This document shows, piece after piece, positions 26,832 through 35,579 of a stretch of 64,000 nt of DNA. A program made the translations under genes and the position numbers. Within the stretch, counting starts at the first letter, position 1. Each line of letters starts with the position of its first letter. The notes under the pieces are model-generated. The model saw only the letters and a list, made by a program, of their open reading frames with translations, had not been told where the DNA came from and did no database searches. Source of the DNA: JAIQFL01 sp035501495. Lineage in GTDB: Bacteria > Acidobacteriota > Terriglobia > Bryobacterales > Bryobacteraceae. Location: positions 1 through 64,000 of the forward strand of contig DATJWB010000273.1 in assembly GCA_035501495.1 (NCBI GenBank), in the 5' to 3' direction.

Positions 26832-27951
26832 CGCGGGCTTTCGCTACCGCCCGGAACTCGCTTCGACGTCCGCCCGCACGCTGCTCCTGGTAGCCCATCT
26901 GGAAGGTCAAATACAGAATCGGGAGCACCAGCCCAAGCAGCAGGGCGGCCACTAGATTGAGCGGAAGGTTGGGCGACGACGGCCGCTCCGGCACGATGCC
27001 CGGGTCCACCACGCGCAGCCGCTCGCCGCGATACCCAAGATCGCTGCGCGCTTCGCGCAACCGCGTCTGGATCGCGGCCAAGGCTGCCTGGCCCGCCTTC
27101 CGGCTTGCATCGAGCTGCTCGCGGTGCACCGTCCGGGCGGCCAGGAGTTTCTCCTGGGCAGCGGTTTGCCGGTCGATGGTAGCCAACTGCTTTTGCATCT
27201 CCTCCAGGCGCGCCCGCGCGTTGGCGGCCTCCTTGCGAGCCTCCGGCAGTTCCACGGCACTCCCGGTCTTCTCCCGGTCGGCGGCGTCCGCAATCTCCTG
27301 TTCCACGCTGAGGACTTGTTGTTGGATCGTGGCCCGCAGGTCCCCGGCGCTCTTCAAGTCCGCCTGCAACTGAGTAATCGGCTCGTTCGCCAGAGCCAGC
27401 GCCCACTCGTTGTCGGCGGCGGTCAGGCGGTCATGAGTCTCGCGCTCTTCCTGCTCCATCCCCTTCAACAGATCCTGATCCCCGGCGGAGACAATCGAGC
27501 GGGTCAGGTTCACGGTGGACTCCGCCATGAACTGAGCAAGCGCCTGCGCCTTGACGGGGTCCGGAAGAGTGGCCGAGATTTCCAGGATGCGGGTATTGCG
27601 CACGATGGCCACTTTGAGTACGCGGTTCTTCAGCGATTCCTCGGGCGCCGCGCCCAGCGAAGCACGCAGGCCGAATTGCTGAATGGCATGCTGAAACAGG
27701 CTGTCTCCGGAAGCCACCGCTTCGTATGTCTTGAGCGACTCCAGGTAGACGGGGCTGACCGCCATCGCGGAACGAAGATCCGCGCCGGCAGGAGGATCGA
27801 TCACAATCCGCGCAGTCGCGGTATACTGGCGGGGCAGGCTGAGGGTTGCCGCGACGGCCAGAAGAACGGCAGTGGCACAACTCGCGGCGATCCATCGCCA
27901 GCGCGCCCGCATGTAACCGATGTAACGAAAGGCGTCGAACGACTCGCGCAT
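26824..27951 (-). CDS. Wzz/GNVR-type polysaccharide co-polymerase
   Basis: 375 residues. Transmembrane segment 1 is at about 18-38 (WIAASCATAVLLAVAATLSL). A periplasmic domain follows (RQYTATARIVIDPPAG) with long coiled-coil helices from 150 to 300, then the Pro-rich motif VVDPGIVPERPSSPNLPLNL and transmembrane 2 (VAALLLGLVLPILYLTFQM). That layout defines chain-length regulators. There is no cytoplasmic tyrosine-kinase domain, so a separate kinase would be needed if phosphorylation controls it. First gene of the minus-strand operon; it diverges from the second ligase-like gene with only 26 nt between starts. Confidence 0.85.
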   Translation of the reverse strand: MRESFDAFRYIGYMRARWRWIAASCATAVLLAVAATLSLPRQYTATARIVIDPPAGADLRSAMAVSPVYLESLKTYEAVASGDSLFQHAIQQFGLRASLGAAPEESLKNRVLKVAIVRNTRILEISATLPDPVKAQALAQFMAESTVNLTRSIVSAGDQDLLKGMEQEERETHDRLTAADNEWALALANEPITQLQADLKSAGDLRATIQQQVLSVEQEIADAADREKTGSAVELPEARKEAANARARLEEMQKQLATIDRQTAAQEKLLAARTVHREQLDASRKAGQAALAAIQTRLREARSDLGYRGERLRVVDPGIVPERPSSPNLPLNLVAALLLGLVLPILYLTFQMGYQEQRAGGRRSEFRAVAKARDE

Positions 27952-27977
27952 GCGGTTCCTAAGTTAGTGTATCGAAT

Positions 27978-29831
27978 ATGGGTCTATTACAGGCCGTCGT
28001 TGTCGGCCTGCTCGCGTTAATTATCGTCCCGGGATACTCTTTTTACTTCGATGTCACGCCCAAAGTAGCGGTACTGCTGGCCGGCGCGGCATTGGCGCTG
28101 CTGGTTTGGGGCGCGGCTCCCCGCGCCCGCGGACGCCGCTACTTCGTGTTTTCCGGCCTTCTGCTGCTGAGTCTCGGATCCCTCGCGGTCTCGACGGCGT
28201 TGTCCGCCAGCCCGGCGCTCTCGGCGTTCGGCACGAATTGGCGGCGCTTCGGGTCGGTGATCCAGGCTGCCATCCTCCTGTTTGCCTGGCTGGTGGCGAG
28301 CAGTACGGCCGGCCATCCGGAACGTTCGCGCACCATCCTGCGATCCGTAACGGCCGCGGGTGGGCTCTCCGCGATCTATGGCATTCTCCAATACTTCGGA
28401 TGGGACCCCGTTCTGCCGGCTTCCGGGTACCACATCGGCGAAGGGCTTTGGACCATCGTCAGGCCGCCCGGCACGTTGGGGTATGTGAGCTACTTCGCCA
28501 CCTGGCTGCTGTTTGTTGCTTTCCTGAGCCTGGCCCTGGCGGCCGTGGACGCGAGTGCGTGGTGGAAACGCGCGGGGGTTGTCGTCGCCGGCCTGTCAAC
28601 GGTTGCCATGCTCTTGACCGGCACGCGCGCTGCCGTGCTCGGACTTGTGGCTGGCGCCGCCGCCGGCCTCTATCTGGCGCGGCAACGGCCCGCGGCCCGG
28701 GGCACTCCGTCTGTGCTCTTCTCCTGGCGATTGCCGGTTGCCGCGATCTTCTTGGTGATCGCCGGCGTCGGGTTTTACTATTCCCCGGCCGGCTGGCAGC
28801 TCCGCAGCCGGACCCGCTGGTTTGTCGAAGACCCGTGGGGCGGCGCCCGGCCGACGCTATGGCGCGACAGTCTGCGGATGGGGATATCCAAGCTTTCCTA
28901 CGGCTACGGGCCCGAAACGTTTACAGCGTCGTTTCCCCGCTTCGAGTCGAAGCCCCTGGCGGAAGCGTACCCCGATTTCCTGTATGAGTCGCCGCACAAT
29001 ATCTTCCTCGACGCATTGGTTTCGCAGGGCTTGCCCGGGTTGTTGATCCTCGCCGGGTTGTGCTGGGCCGGCCTGCGTGGCGGGTTCGATTCGCGCGGGG
29101 CCGGCCGTTGGATCCGCGCCGCCTTGGTTGCCGGCATCGTGAGTCAGCAGTTTACAGTGTTTACGGTGCCCACGGCGGTGATCTTCTATGTGACGATCGC
29201 GCTTGCGGTCGGGATCGCGGCTGAAGCCTCCGAGCGCCGGCACGGAGTGTTGCCGCGTCTCGCGGCGGCGCCTGTCGCGCTCGCCTTGATGTACCTGGCG
29301 GTCCGCATTACGATCGCGGATCACGCGCTGGCGCGTGCCCGGCATGCCGTGGAATCAGGCGATCTGCCGGCCGCCGTGGCAGCGTACGACCGTCATCGCC
29401 GATGGAATCTGCCGGGGTCGGGTTCCGACCTGTGGTACTCGCGCGCGATGCTGGGCCTCGCGCAGAAAACCTCCGACATCCGCCTGCGCTTTCAAGCGAT
29501 CGCGCAGTCCGGGGCCGCCGCGGTGCGTGCTACCAAGACCGCCGAAGATCCCTTCAACGCCTGGTACAACATGGCGGTCCTGTATGCCACGCAGAATGAC
29601 TCCGCCCGAACCGAGAGCAGCCTGCGCTCCGCCATCGCCGCGAACCCCAACTGGTTCAAGCCGCACTGGACGCTGGCGCAGTTGCTGCGCCTGGAGCAGA
29701 GGCTGCCGGAAGCCGAGCAGGAAGCCGCCGTTGCCGCCGAACTGGATGCCGGCAAGAATCCGGAAGTCACCCGGACGCTGGCCGAGATCCGCGCGCAGGT
29801 AGCGCGCGCGCTGCCCGCACAACACGAGTAA
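27978..29831 (+). CDS. O-antigen ligase-like membrane protein with C-terminal TPR tail
   Basis: 617 residues. About 11 membrane segments precede a soluble tail. Ligase-family features: FGWDPVLPASGYHIGEGLWT, RPPGTLGYVSYFATWLLFVA (periplasmic loop with Arg), LLTGTRAAVLGLVAGAAA and YESPHNIFLDALVSQGLPG (the Wzy_C PHN-motif). From about residue 455 (ARHAVESGDLPAAVAAYDRH) helical repeats of TPR type run to the end. It is divergent from the Wzz operon and probably works with it; it may be a second polymerase or a ligase using another acceptor such as glycoprotein pilin. Confidence 0.82.
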   Translation: MGLLQAVVVGLLALIIVPGYSFYFDVTPKVAVLLAGAALALLVWGAAPRARGRRYFVFSGLLLLSLGSLAVSTALSASPALSAFGTNWRRFGSVIQAAILLFAWLVASSTAGHPERSRTILRSVTAAGGLSAIYGILQYFGWDPVLPASGYHIGEGLWTIVRPPGTLGYVSYFATWLLFVAFLSLALAAVDASAWWKRAGVVVAGLSTVAMLLTGTRAAVLGLVAGAAAGLYLARQRPAARGTPSVLFSWRLPVAAIFLVIAGVGFYYSPAGWQLRSRTRWFVEDPWGGARPTLWRDSLRMGISKLSYGYGPETFTASFPRFESKPLAEAYPDFLYESPHNIFLDALVSQGLPGLLILAGLCWAGLRGGFDSRGAGRWIRAALVAGIVSQQFTVFTVPTAVIFYVTIALAVGIAAEASERRHGVLPRLAAAPVALALMYLAVRITIADHALARARHAVESGDLPAAVAAYDRHRRWNLPGSGSDLWYSRAMLGLAQKTSDIRLRFQAIAQSGAAAVRATKTAEDPFNAWYNMAVLYATQNDSARTESSLRSAIAANPNWFKPHWTLAQLLRLEQRLPEAEQEAAVAAELDAGKNPEVTRTLAEIRAQVARALPAQHE

Positions 29832-29889
29832 ATTCTTAGCGAAAGCGTTCCTCAGTGCGGTCGGGCACCCTAGAATGAGATTAAGTACT

Positions 29890-30696
29890 ATGAGAGCCTA
29901 CGCGCCTGTCTTTCTGTTCTTCGCAGCTACCGCGGCTGTCGCCCAAACCGCCCAGGTTCCGCCGCCCGCGGTAACCAACGGCGGCGTCACCAGCACGGCC
30001 GGTCCCTCGACCGGGCAGGCAGTTGCGCCCGGCTCGCTGGTCTCGATCTTCGGAACCAATCTGGCTTCCACCACGGCGGCCGCGGGAACCGTCCCGCTCT
30101 CCACCACGCTGAGCGGCGTCGGCGTCACCGTGAATAATATCGCGGCCCCCATTCAATTCATCAGCGCCGGCCAGATCAACATCCAGTTGCCTTGGGAAGT
30201 GACGCCCTCGGCTACGAGCGCCCAGGTGGTGGTGACCCGCGACGACGGCATGATCTCGGCTCCCGCGAACGTTACCGTGGCGGCAAGCGCTCCGGCCATC
30301 TTCAGCATCGGCGGTCAGGCCATCGCCCTGAATTCCGATGGGAGCCTGGCAGCGCCTGCCGGCGGAATCCCCGGCATCGCCACACACCCAGCAAAGATTG
30401 GCGATCCCGGCGGTCTGGCGATTCTGGCCACGGGCCTGGGTGCGGTAGACCAGCCCATCGTGGACGGCGCAAACTCCGCGGACATGACACGCAACGCACT
30501 CACGCCCGTCACCGTGATGATCGGCGGTGTGGCTGCCCAGGTGACCTTCAGCGGCCTATCTCCGCAGTTCGTGGGCATCAACCAGATCAACGTCATAATT
30601 CCTCCGGGGACGCCGACCGGCAATGCCGTCACCCTACAAATCCAGGTGAATGGGACGATCAATTCGAACCCGGTCTCGATCGCCGTCAGCCAATAA
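29890..30696 (+). CDS. Exported stand-alone TIGR03437-domain protein (copy 1)
   Basis: 268 residues from the ATG at 29890 (an in-frame ATG at 29875 is possible). After a signal peptide (MRAYAPVFLFFAATAAVAQ) almost the whole protein is the domain known as TIGR03437, originally described as a C-terminal domain of Solibacter proteins: GQAVAPGSLVSIFGTNLAST, GVGVTVNNIAAPIQFISAGQ, INIQLPWEV, and a second half with ILATGLGAVDQPIVDG and FVGINQINVIIPPGTPTGNA. It looks like tandem Ig-like beta sandwiches. Function unknown; probably adhesive or envelope-associated. A paralogue follows 92 nt downstream. Confidence 0.82.
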   Translation: MRAYAPVFLFFAATAAVAQTAQVPPPAVTNGGVTSTAGPSTGQAVAPGSLVSIFGTNLASTTAAAGTVPLSTTLSGVGVTVNNIAAPIQFISAGQINIQLPWEVTPSATSAQVVVTRDDGMISAPANVTVAASAPAIFSIGGQAIALNSDGSLAAPAGGIPGIATHPAKIGDPGGLAILATGLGAVDQPIVDGANSADMTRNALTPVTVMIGGVAAQVTFSGLSPQFVGINQINVIIPPGTPTGNAVTLQIQVNGTINSNPVSIAVSQ

Positions 30697-30788
30697 GCGG
30701 GACGGCGGTGTCCTCCATCACACCTTTGCAGAGGTTAAATCTGGACGCCGGGTTCGTGTGCTTTCGGGAGTGCCGTTAGAATCGAAGG

Positions 30789-31685
30789 ATGAGATTCCGG
30801 CACTTATTTTTCGCGGCCACTTTATTGATGATCGGCGCGTTCGCCGCATATTCTCAAACGCCGGCGGTCGATCCCAATCGGGCGGCGCTGAACTCCGCCA
30901 GTTTCGCTTCGGGACAGCCCGTAGCGCCGGGTTCGTTGGTTTCGATTTTTGGAACGAACCTGGCCTCGACTACGGCGTTGGCGGGTTCGATCCCGTTCTC
31001 CACCTCGCTCGCGAACGTCAAAGTCAGCTTTAACGGAATCTCCGCACCGATTTCCGGGGTCTTTCCGAATGCCACGACCGGCGACCAGATCAATGCCCAA
31101 TTGCCCTGGGAGATTCTCCCGCTGATTCCTCCGGGTACCGCCGGGACGGTCTCGATGATCGTTACGAACAACGGGGTCCCCTCGGCTCCGCAGACTGTCA
31201 AGGTGGCGGCAGCCGCTCCCGGGATCTTTGCGATTACCCTTTCCAACGGACAGGTAGTGGGGTCCGGAGTCGGACAGGCGATTGCCTACGGCAACAGCGA
31301 CGGAATTATCGCGGCTCCGGCTGGTGCGATCACGGGCCTGACCACGCACCCCGCCAAGATCAACGATCCCAGCACCCTGGTGATCCTGGCCACCGGACTG
31401 GGCGCCGTGGACACCACGGTTAACGATGGAGACGTCCCGTCGGTGATTACATCGAAGACGCTCACGACCCCGACAGTCATGGTGGGCGGCGTTCCTGCGC
31501 AGGTAGTCTTCTCGGGACTGGTGGGGCGCGACAACACCGGCAAGGCGTTCGGCTTCGTGGGCGTTTATCAGATCAACGCCATCATCCAGCCCGGAACTCC
31601 GACCGGAAATGCCGTTCCCTTGCAGATTCAAATGAACGGCGGGGCCCTCACTCCCAACAACGTGACGATCGCAGTCAGCAACTAG
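30789..31685 (+). CDS. Exported stand-alone TIGR03437-domain protein (copy 2)
   Basis: 298 residues; signal peptide MRFRHLFFAATLLMIGAFAA; AAGG just before the ATG. It shares with its neighbour GQPVAPGSLVSIFGTNLAST, DQINAQLPWEI, ILATGLGAVDTTVNDG and a final INAIIQPGTPTGNAVPLQIQ. It has insertions around SNGQVVGSGVGQAIAYG and VFSGLVGRDNTGKAFGFVG. The pair arose by duplication, now well diverged. A repeat-borne terminator hairpin begins 28 nt after the stop. Confidence 0.83.
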   Translation: MRFRHLFFAATLLMIGAFAAYSQTPAVDPNRAALNSASFASGQPVAPGSLVSIFGTNLASTTALAGSIPFSTSLANVKVSFNGISAPISGVFPNATTGDQINAQLPWEILPLIPPGTAGTVSMIVTNNGVPSAPQTVKVAAAAPGIFAITLSNGQVVGSGVGQAIAYGNSDGIIAAPAGAITGLTTHPAKINDPSTLVILATGLGAVDTTVNDGDVPSVITSKTLTTPTVMVGGVPAQVVFSGLVGRDNTGKAFGFVGVYQINAIIQPGTPTGNAVPLQIQMNGGALTPNNVTIAVSN

Positions 31686-31686
31686 A

Positions 31687-31741
31687 GACGTGGCGGAGGC
31701 ACTCCTGCCTGCGGCGCCCCGACTCATCGGGGCGCTTTTTG
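31687..31741 (+). repeat. Repeat copy (alpha core)
   Basis: GACGTGGCGGAGGCACTCCT, then GCCTGC and hairpin 2 with stem GCGCCCCGA, loop CTCA and T-run. This is the minimal complete alpha unit: no beta, gamma or delta block. Confidence 0.85.
31714..31740 (+). terminator. Intrinsic terminator supplied by the repeat
   Basis: Perfect 9-bp stem GCGCCCCGA/TCGGGGCGC, loop CTCA, followed by TTTTT, 28 nt after the stop of the second TIGR03437 gene. It also separates it from the convergent nuclease-like gene that ends at 31753. Confidence 0.7.
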
Positions 31742-31752
31742 CCCGCGCCCCA

Positions 31753-32358
31753 TTACGACAGCGCCAGTTTCTGCTGCAACGGACGCGGCGGCGGATCTTC
31801 CGTCAACTGCCGCCGCTGATTGCGCAACATGGCGGCCACCAACTGCCAGGTCGGACCGGGCGTATCGCGCCACGGCGCCGGCACCGTAATCATGCAATAC
31901 GCCCGCCGCTCCGGATCGTAGTTGAAGAACCCGGCGTGGCGGCCGATCAGTTGCTTCCATTCCGCCACGCTCGCGAAGCCCGCCTCCACCAGTCCGCAAT
32001 CCGCCGGTATCCCGGTCGGATTCACCAGCCCGGCCGGCGTCACGAAATAGAATTCGTTGGAATACCGCATCCCGATGCGGCGCTTGAGCGGGTGCCTCAG
32101 CTCCAACAAAAAGTCGCTGCGCGAGGTCTTCACTTCGTAGCAGATGCGTTTCATTGCAGTGTGCGGAAGGGTGTTCAGGGCGAATGCGTCCAGGCGCTGC
32201 GCTCCGGCGTTCCGCCGTCCGGTCCCTACCCGCAACTCGGAGAAGAACAACCACTCGGTGGGAGAAGGGTGGATCGCGCGTTCCACGATCGCGATCAATC
32301 TCTCCTCATCCGGCTGCGGTGAGGCCGGGCACGGCGGTTGTACTCGAGCGGTTGCCAT
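31753..32358 (-). CDS. PD-(D/E)XK nuclease-like / MmcB-type protein
   Basis: 201 residues from the ATG at 32358. The motif RLDAFALNTL...RICYEVKTSRSDFLLE has the D-x(n)-ExK arrangement of restriction-like nucleases, and EVKxSxxDF is characteristic of the MmcB DNA-repair-like family as I remember it. Further on: GMRYSNEFYFVTPAGLV and CGLVEAGFASVAEWKQLIG. Probably DNA-binding or nucleolytic, but the substrate is unproven. The upstream frame to 32445 has no supporting start. Convergent with the TIGR03437 gene, divergent from the SDR gene across 56 nt. Confidence 0.62.
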   Translation of the reverse strand: MATARVQPPCPASPQPDEERLIAIVERAIHPSPTEWLFFSELRVGTGRRNAGAQRLDAFALNTLPHTAMKRICYEVKTSRSDFLLELRHPLKRRIGMRYSNEFYFVTPAGLVNPTGIPADCGLVEAGFASVAEWKQLIGRHAGFFNYDPERRAYCMITVPAPWRDTPGPTWQLVAAMLRNQRRQLTEDPPPRPLQQKLALS

Positions 32359-32414
32359 CCTGGGAGAATTATGGCACAGCCCGATTTGGGCGGAACCGGA
32401 ACGGAGGATTCTGT

Positions 32415-33191
32415 ATGGACCTGCAACTCGAAGGTAAGAGCGCACTCGTCACAGGCTCCACGGCGGGCATCGGCCTGGCGATCGCAACCGCGCTCGCCAA
32501 GGAAGGCGCCAAGGTCATCGTGAATGGCCGCACCGCGCAGCGAGTCGATCAGGCCGTTCGTGATAGCGGCGCCGCGCACGGCATCGCCGCCGACCTGGGC
32601 GCGGAGTCCGGCGTGCGCGAGGTGATCGCCCGCTTTCCCAGGGTCGATATTCTGGTGAACAATCTCGGCATCTTCGAGCCGAAACCGTTTGAGCAGATCT
32701 CCGACGACGATTGGCGCCGCTTCTTCGAGGTCAACGTTCTGAGCGGAGTCCGCCTGAGCCGCCACTACCTCGGCCCGATGAAGCAGAAGAACTGGGGACG
32801 GATCATCTTCATCTCGAGCGAGTCGGGACTTCAGATCCCGGCGGAGATGATTCACTACGGCATGACCAAGACCGCTCAACTCGCCATATCCCGCGGACTG
32901 GCCGAGACCACCTCCGGTACGAACGTCACGGTGAACGCGGTGCTTCCGGGCCCGACCGAATCGGAAGGCGTCTCCGACTTTGTGGACAAACTGGCCTCGG
33001 GCGCCGGCATCGATCGCCGCGCCGTGGAAAGGGAGTTCTTTCAGAAAGCCCGTCCGACCTCGCTTCTCCAGCGCTTCGCCACCACCGCGGAAGTCGCGGC
33101 CGTGGTGGCGTTCGTATGCAGCCCGCTGGCGGCTGCCATCAACGGGGCCGCGGTCCGCGCGGATGGCGGCGTGGTCCGCTCGATCGCCTGA
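32415..33191 (+). CDS. Short-chain dehydrogenase/reductase (SDR)
   Basis: 258 residues; GGAGG lies 7 nt before the ATG at 32415. Classical SDR motifs: ALVTGSTAGIGLAIATALA (TGxxxGxG), DILVNNLGIFEPK (NNxG), IIFISSESG (catalytic Ser), and YGMTKTA (YxxxK) at about residues 155-161. It ends INGAAVRADGGVVRSIA as usual. Substrate and pathway are not readable; FabG-like or sugar/steroid reductases share the pattern. The open frame upstream to 32154 is antisense shadow of the neighbouring gene. Confidence 0.87.
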   Translation: MDLQLEGKSALVTGSTAGIGLAIATALAKEGAKVIVNGRTAQRVDQAVRDSGAAHGIAADLGAESGVREVIARFPRVDILVNNLGIFEPKPFEQISDDDWRRFFEVNVLSGVRLSRHYLGPMKQKNWGRIIFISSESGLQIPAEMIHYGMTKTAQLAISRGLAETTSGTNVTVNAVLPGPTESEGVSDFVDKLASGAGIDRRAVEREFFQKARPTSLLQRFATTAEVAAVVAFVCSPLAAAINGAAVRADGGVVRSIA

Positions 33192-33262
33192 AGAGTGAAC
33201 AGGGCCGCCTCTGAGCGAAGCACTGCTCCCCTGGTATATGATAGATGTTTCAAGGAATTTTC

Positions 33263-33610
33263 ATGCAGAACGCGTTGTTGACCAAGTTTACTCTGAAGAA
33301 CCAGCGGACCGATATTCCCAGTTTCCGTCCCGGGGATACCCTCCGCGTCCACGTGAAGATCAAAGAGGGCGATAAGGAGAGGCTGCAGGCATTCGAAGGC
33401 ACCCTCATCGCGCGCAATAACACCGGGATGGGTGAGAGCATTACGGTACGCAAGGTCAGTTTCGGACAGGGCGTGGAGCGCATCTTCCCGATCCATGCCA
33501 AAGTGATCGACCACATCGATGTCGTGCGCACGGGCAAGGTGCGCCGCGCCAAGCTGTATTACCTGCGCGGGCTGAAGGGCAAAGCCGCGCGTCTCCGAGA
33601 GCGCGTCTAA
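33263..33610 (+). CDS. rplS: 50S ribosomal protein L19
   Basis: 115 residues, the family size. Conserved stretches: IPSFRPGDTLRVHVKIKEGD, RLQAFEGTLIARNNTGMGES, ITVRKVSFGQGVERIFP, and the basic tail RRAKLYYLRGLKGKAARLRE. L19 sits at the 30S-50S interface. The start is set at 33263 because AAGGA is 6 nt upstream; an ATG at 33245 would add MFQGIF and cover that site. TATGAT at 33238-33243 resembles a -10 box but no good -35 was seen. rnhB follows 18 nt later, a common order in bacteria (rplS-rnhB). Confidence 0.96.
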   Translation: MQNALLTKFTLKNQRTDIPSFRPGDTLRVHVKIKEGDKERLQAFEGTLIARNNTGMGESITVRKVSFGQGVERIFPIHAKVIDHIDVVRTGKVRRAKLYYLRGLKGKAARLRERV

Positions 33611-33628
33611 GTTCGCGAATTTCCTTCC

Positions 33629-34315
33629 ATGCGACCCGATTCGGCGGGTAGCAAATTTCGGTGCGAGGCAGCGCTCGAGCGGGAGTTGCGTGCCAGGGGT
33701 TACACCGCGGTTGCAGGCGTGGATGAAGTGGGGCGTGGCGCTTTGTTCGGGCCGGTCGTAGCGGCGGCGGCCATCCTGTCACCCGACCGCCCGGTGCGCG
33801 GCCTGAACGACAGCAAACAACTCGATCCCGAGCGGCGCGAGGTACTGGCCGAGCGGATTCGCGAACGTGCTGTGGCCTGGGCCGTGGCGGCGGTGGATTC
33901 CGCCACGATCGACTTCCTCAATATCTACCAGGCTACCCGTGTGGCCATGCGACTGGCCATCAGCCGGCTGAACCCGGCTCCGGACTTCCTGCTGGTGGAC
34001 GCGATGGCCATCGATCTCCCCCTGCCGCAGCGTCCCCTGATCAAGGGCGATGCCCGGTGCCATGCGATTGCCGCGGCGTCCATCGTCGCCAAGGTCCACC
34101 GCGATGCCTGCATGCGCGTGTGGGACGAAGTCTTCCCCGAGTACGGACTGGCTTCGCACAAAGGCTATTCGACGCCGGAACATTACCGGGCGCTCGAAAA
34201 ATACGGCCCTACCCCGCTGCACCGGCTGAGTTTCGAGCCCGTGCGCGCGCATTCCCGTTTCCCTATCCGGTACAATCCACAGTTGGAACTGTTCGACACG
34301 GCAGGCGCCGCATGA
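33629..34315 (+). CDS. rnhB: Ribonuclease HII
   Basis: 228 residues. Catalytic motif AGVDEVGRGALFGPVV (DE..G) at about 30-45, LNDSKQLDPERREVLAERI, DFLLVDAMAI (third Asp), KGDARCHAIAAASIVAKVHR (fourth acidic region) and GYSTPEHYRALEKYGPTPLH. It removes ribonucleotides from DNA and cleaves RNA-DNA hybrids. Co-transcribed with rplS (18-nt gap). Its TGA overlaps the ATG of the next small membrane protein gene. Confidence 0.95.
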   Translation: MRPDSAGSKFRCEAALERELRARGYTAVAGVDEVGRGALFGPVVAAAAILSPDRPVRGLNDSKQLDPERREVLAERIRERAVAWAVAAVDSATIDFLNIYQATRVAMRLAISRLNPAPDFLLVDAMAIDLPLPQRPLIKGDARCHAIAAASIVAKVHRDACMRVWDEVFPEYGLASHKGYSTPEHYRALEKYGPTPLHRLSFEPVRAHSRFPIRYNPQLELFDTAGAA

Positions 34316-34632
34316 TGCCATCCGAGCCTCAACCGCCCGTAACCAGCGAATACGTCGCCGGCCCCATACCCGTCCCCGAGCCGGAATACCGGTGGTATCA
34401 CAAAATGTCCGCGGTCCTGTTCATCACGTTTTGCCTGGAGGTCGGGATCTTTCTCGTGGTCTATCCATGGACCTCGGGTTGGGACGGCAATTACTTCTCC
34501 GCACTGAAGCCCGAATGGCACCAATACTGGGACAATCTGTACGTGCGTGGGGCCATCAGCGGTCTGGGCGCCGTGAATCTGTACATCTCCGTGATCGAGG
34601 CGTTTCGCCTGAGACGGTTCGCGAAGCACTGA
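34312..34632 (+). CDS. Small membrane protein, unknown function
   Basis: 106 residues. An N-terminal Pro/Glu-rich stretch to about 28 is followed by two hydrophobic segments (MSAVLFITFCLEVGIFLVVY near 32-51 and GAISGLGAVNLYISVIEAF near 80-98). The short loop between them is WTSGWDGNYFSALKPEWHQY. The start codon overlaps the rnhB stop (ATGATG), so it is translationally coupled. I recall similar two-helix proteins next to rnhB in acidobacteria but no function. Confidence 0.68.
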   Translation: MMPSEPQPPVTSEYVAGPIPVPEPEYRWYHKMSAVLFITFCLEVGIFLVVYPWTSGWDGNYFSALKPEWHQYWDNLYVRGAISGLGAVNLYISVIEAFRLRRFAKH

Positions 34633-34704
34633 GGCGTAAGGCCAGCGCCACGAACACTACTTTCCCTTTCAGCCGGGGTTAGCATAAAAGCAGGAGTGCC
34701 GATT

Positions 34705-35307
34705 ATGCGACTGGCAATTCTCGTTCTGATGCCAACATTGTCGGCTGCCGCAGAGATTCCCCAGGGCAGCCACGCACTTTTGAAAATGGTGAACTCTGTC
34801 AGCACGCGAACCGCCCGCGAAGGCGACTACGTTTACATGCGGACCGCCTCTCCGATCGTGGCCGATGGCCGGGTGCTCGTTCCCGTAGACAGTTACGTGC
34901 AAGGCGTGGTCACCAGCGCCCGCCGCAGCGGGCGAGTCAGCGGGCGCGCCGAGCTGGCGTTGCGAATCGACACCCTGACGCTCCCCAGCGGCAAGGTGAT
35001 CAGGATCGCGCCCCATCTGAGCTCCGTCGATTCCGATGGTACCGAGCAAAAAGTGGACCCCAAGGAGAGCGAAATCCAGCAGGGCGGAAGCAAAGGCGCC
35101 GATGCCGAGCGCGTCGCGAAGATCACCGGCGCGGGCGCGGCCATCGGTGGCATCACCGACCGGAGTTGGCGGGGAGCGGGAATCGGCGCCGGCGCCGGCG
35201 GGGCGGTTGGACTCGCAACCGTCCTCCTCATGCGGGGCAGGGAGGTAGAATTGCGGCAGGGATCCACCATCGACGTGGTTTTCGAGCGCCCGGTAGCGGT
35301 AGACTGA
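34705..35307 (+). CDS. Exported protein with glycine-zipper-like segment, unknown function
   Basis: 200 residues from the ATG at 34705, with CAGGAG 8 nt upstream. Short leader (MRLAILVLMPTLSAAAE). The central part is beta-rich (GDYVYMRTASPIVADGRVLV, IDTLTLPSGKVIRIAPHLSS). A Gly/Ala-rich hydrophobic stretch near 150-172 (GAGAAIGGITDRSWRGAGIG, AGAGGAVGLATVLL) may form a glycine zipper. It ends with REVELRQGSTIDVVFERPV. It could be an envelope-anchored TrbI/VirB10-fold-like protein, judged by the C-terminal pattern, but the evidence is slim. Confidence 0.62.
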   Translation: MRLAILVLMPTLSAAAEIPQGSHALLKMVNSVSTRTAREGDYVYMRTASPIVADGRVLVPVDSYVQGVVTSARRSGRVSGRAELALRIDTLTLPSGKVIRIAPHLSSVDSDGTEQKVDPKESEIQQGGSKGADAERVAKITGAGAAIGGITDRSWRGAGIGAGAGGAVGLATVLLMRGREVELRQGSTIDVVFERPVAVD

Positions 35308-35579
35308 TCAGCTAAGCCTGGTGACGTGGGCAGCAGAATGGTCATTCCGGGCACAATGTCCAGTGCCCCAACGCTCGACCATCCCGCATCCTTCCCTCGC
35401 CACAGCCAAACTTTCGAGAGGACTTCCCGCGATCCATGAGCCGTGCCGACAACTCCTGCCGCTGAAAACCGGGTGAGAACCAGCGTCTATCGAGGCTGCG
35501 GTGGTTGCGCGCCGTCTCCCCTCCGACTCCCGAACCCGCCATGCCAAGCGAAACCCAGAGGCACTTCCGGAATACTTGA

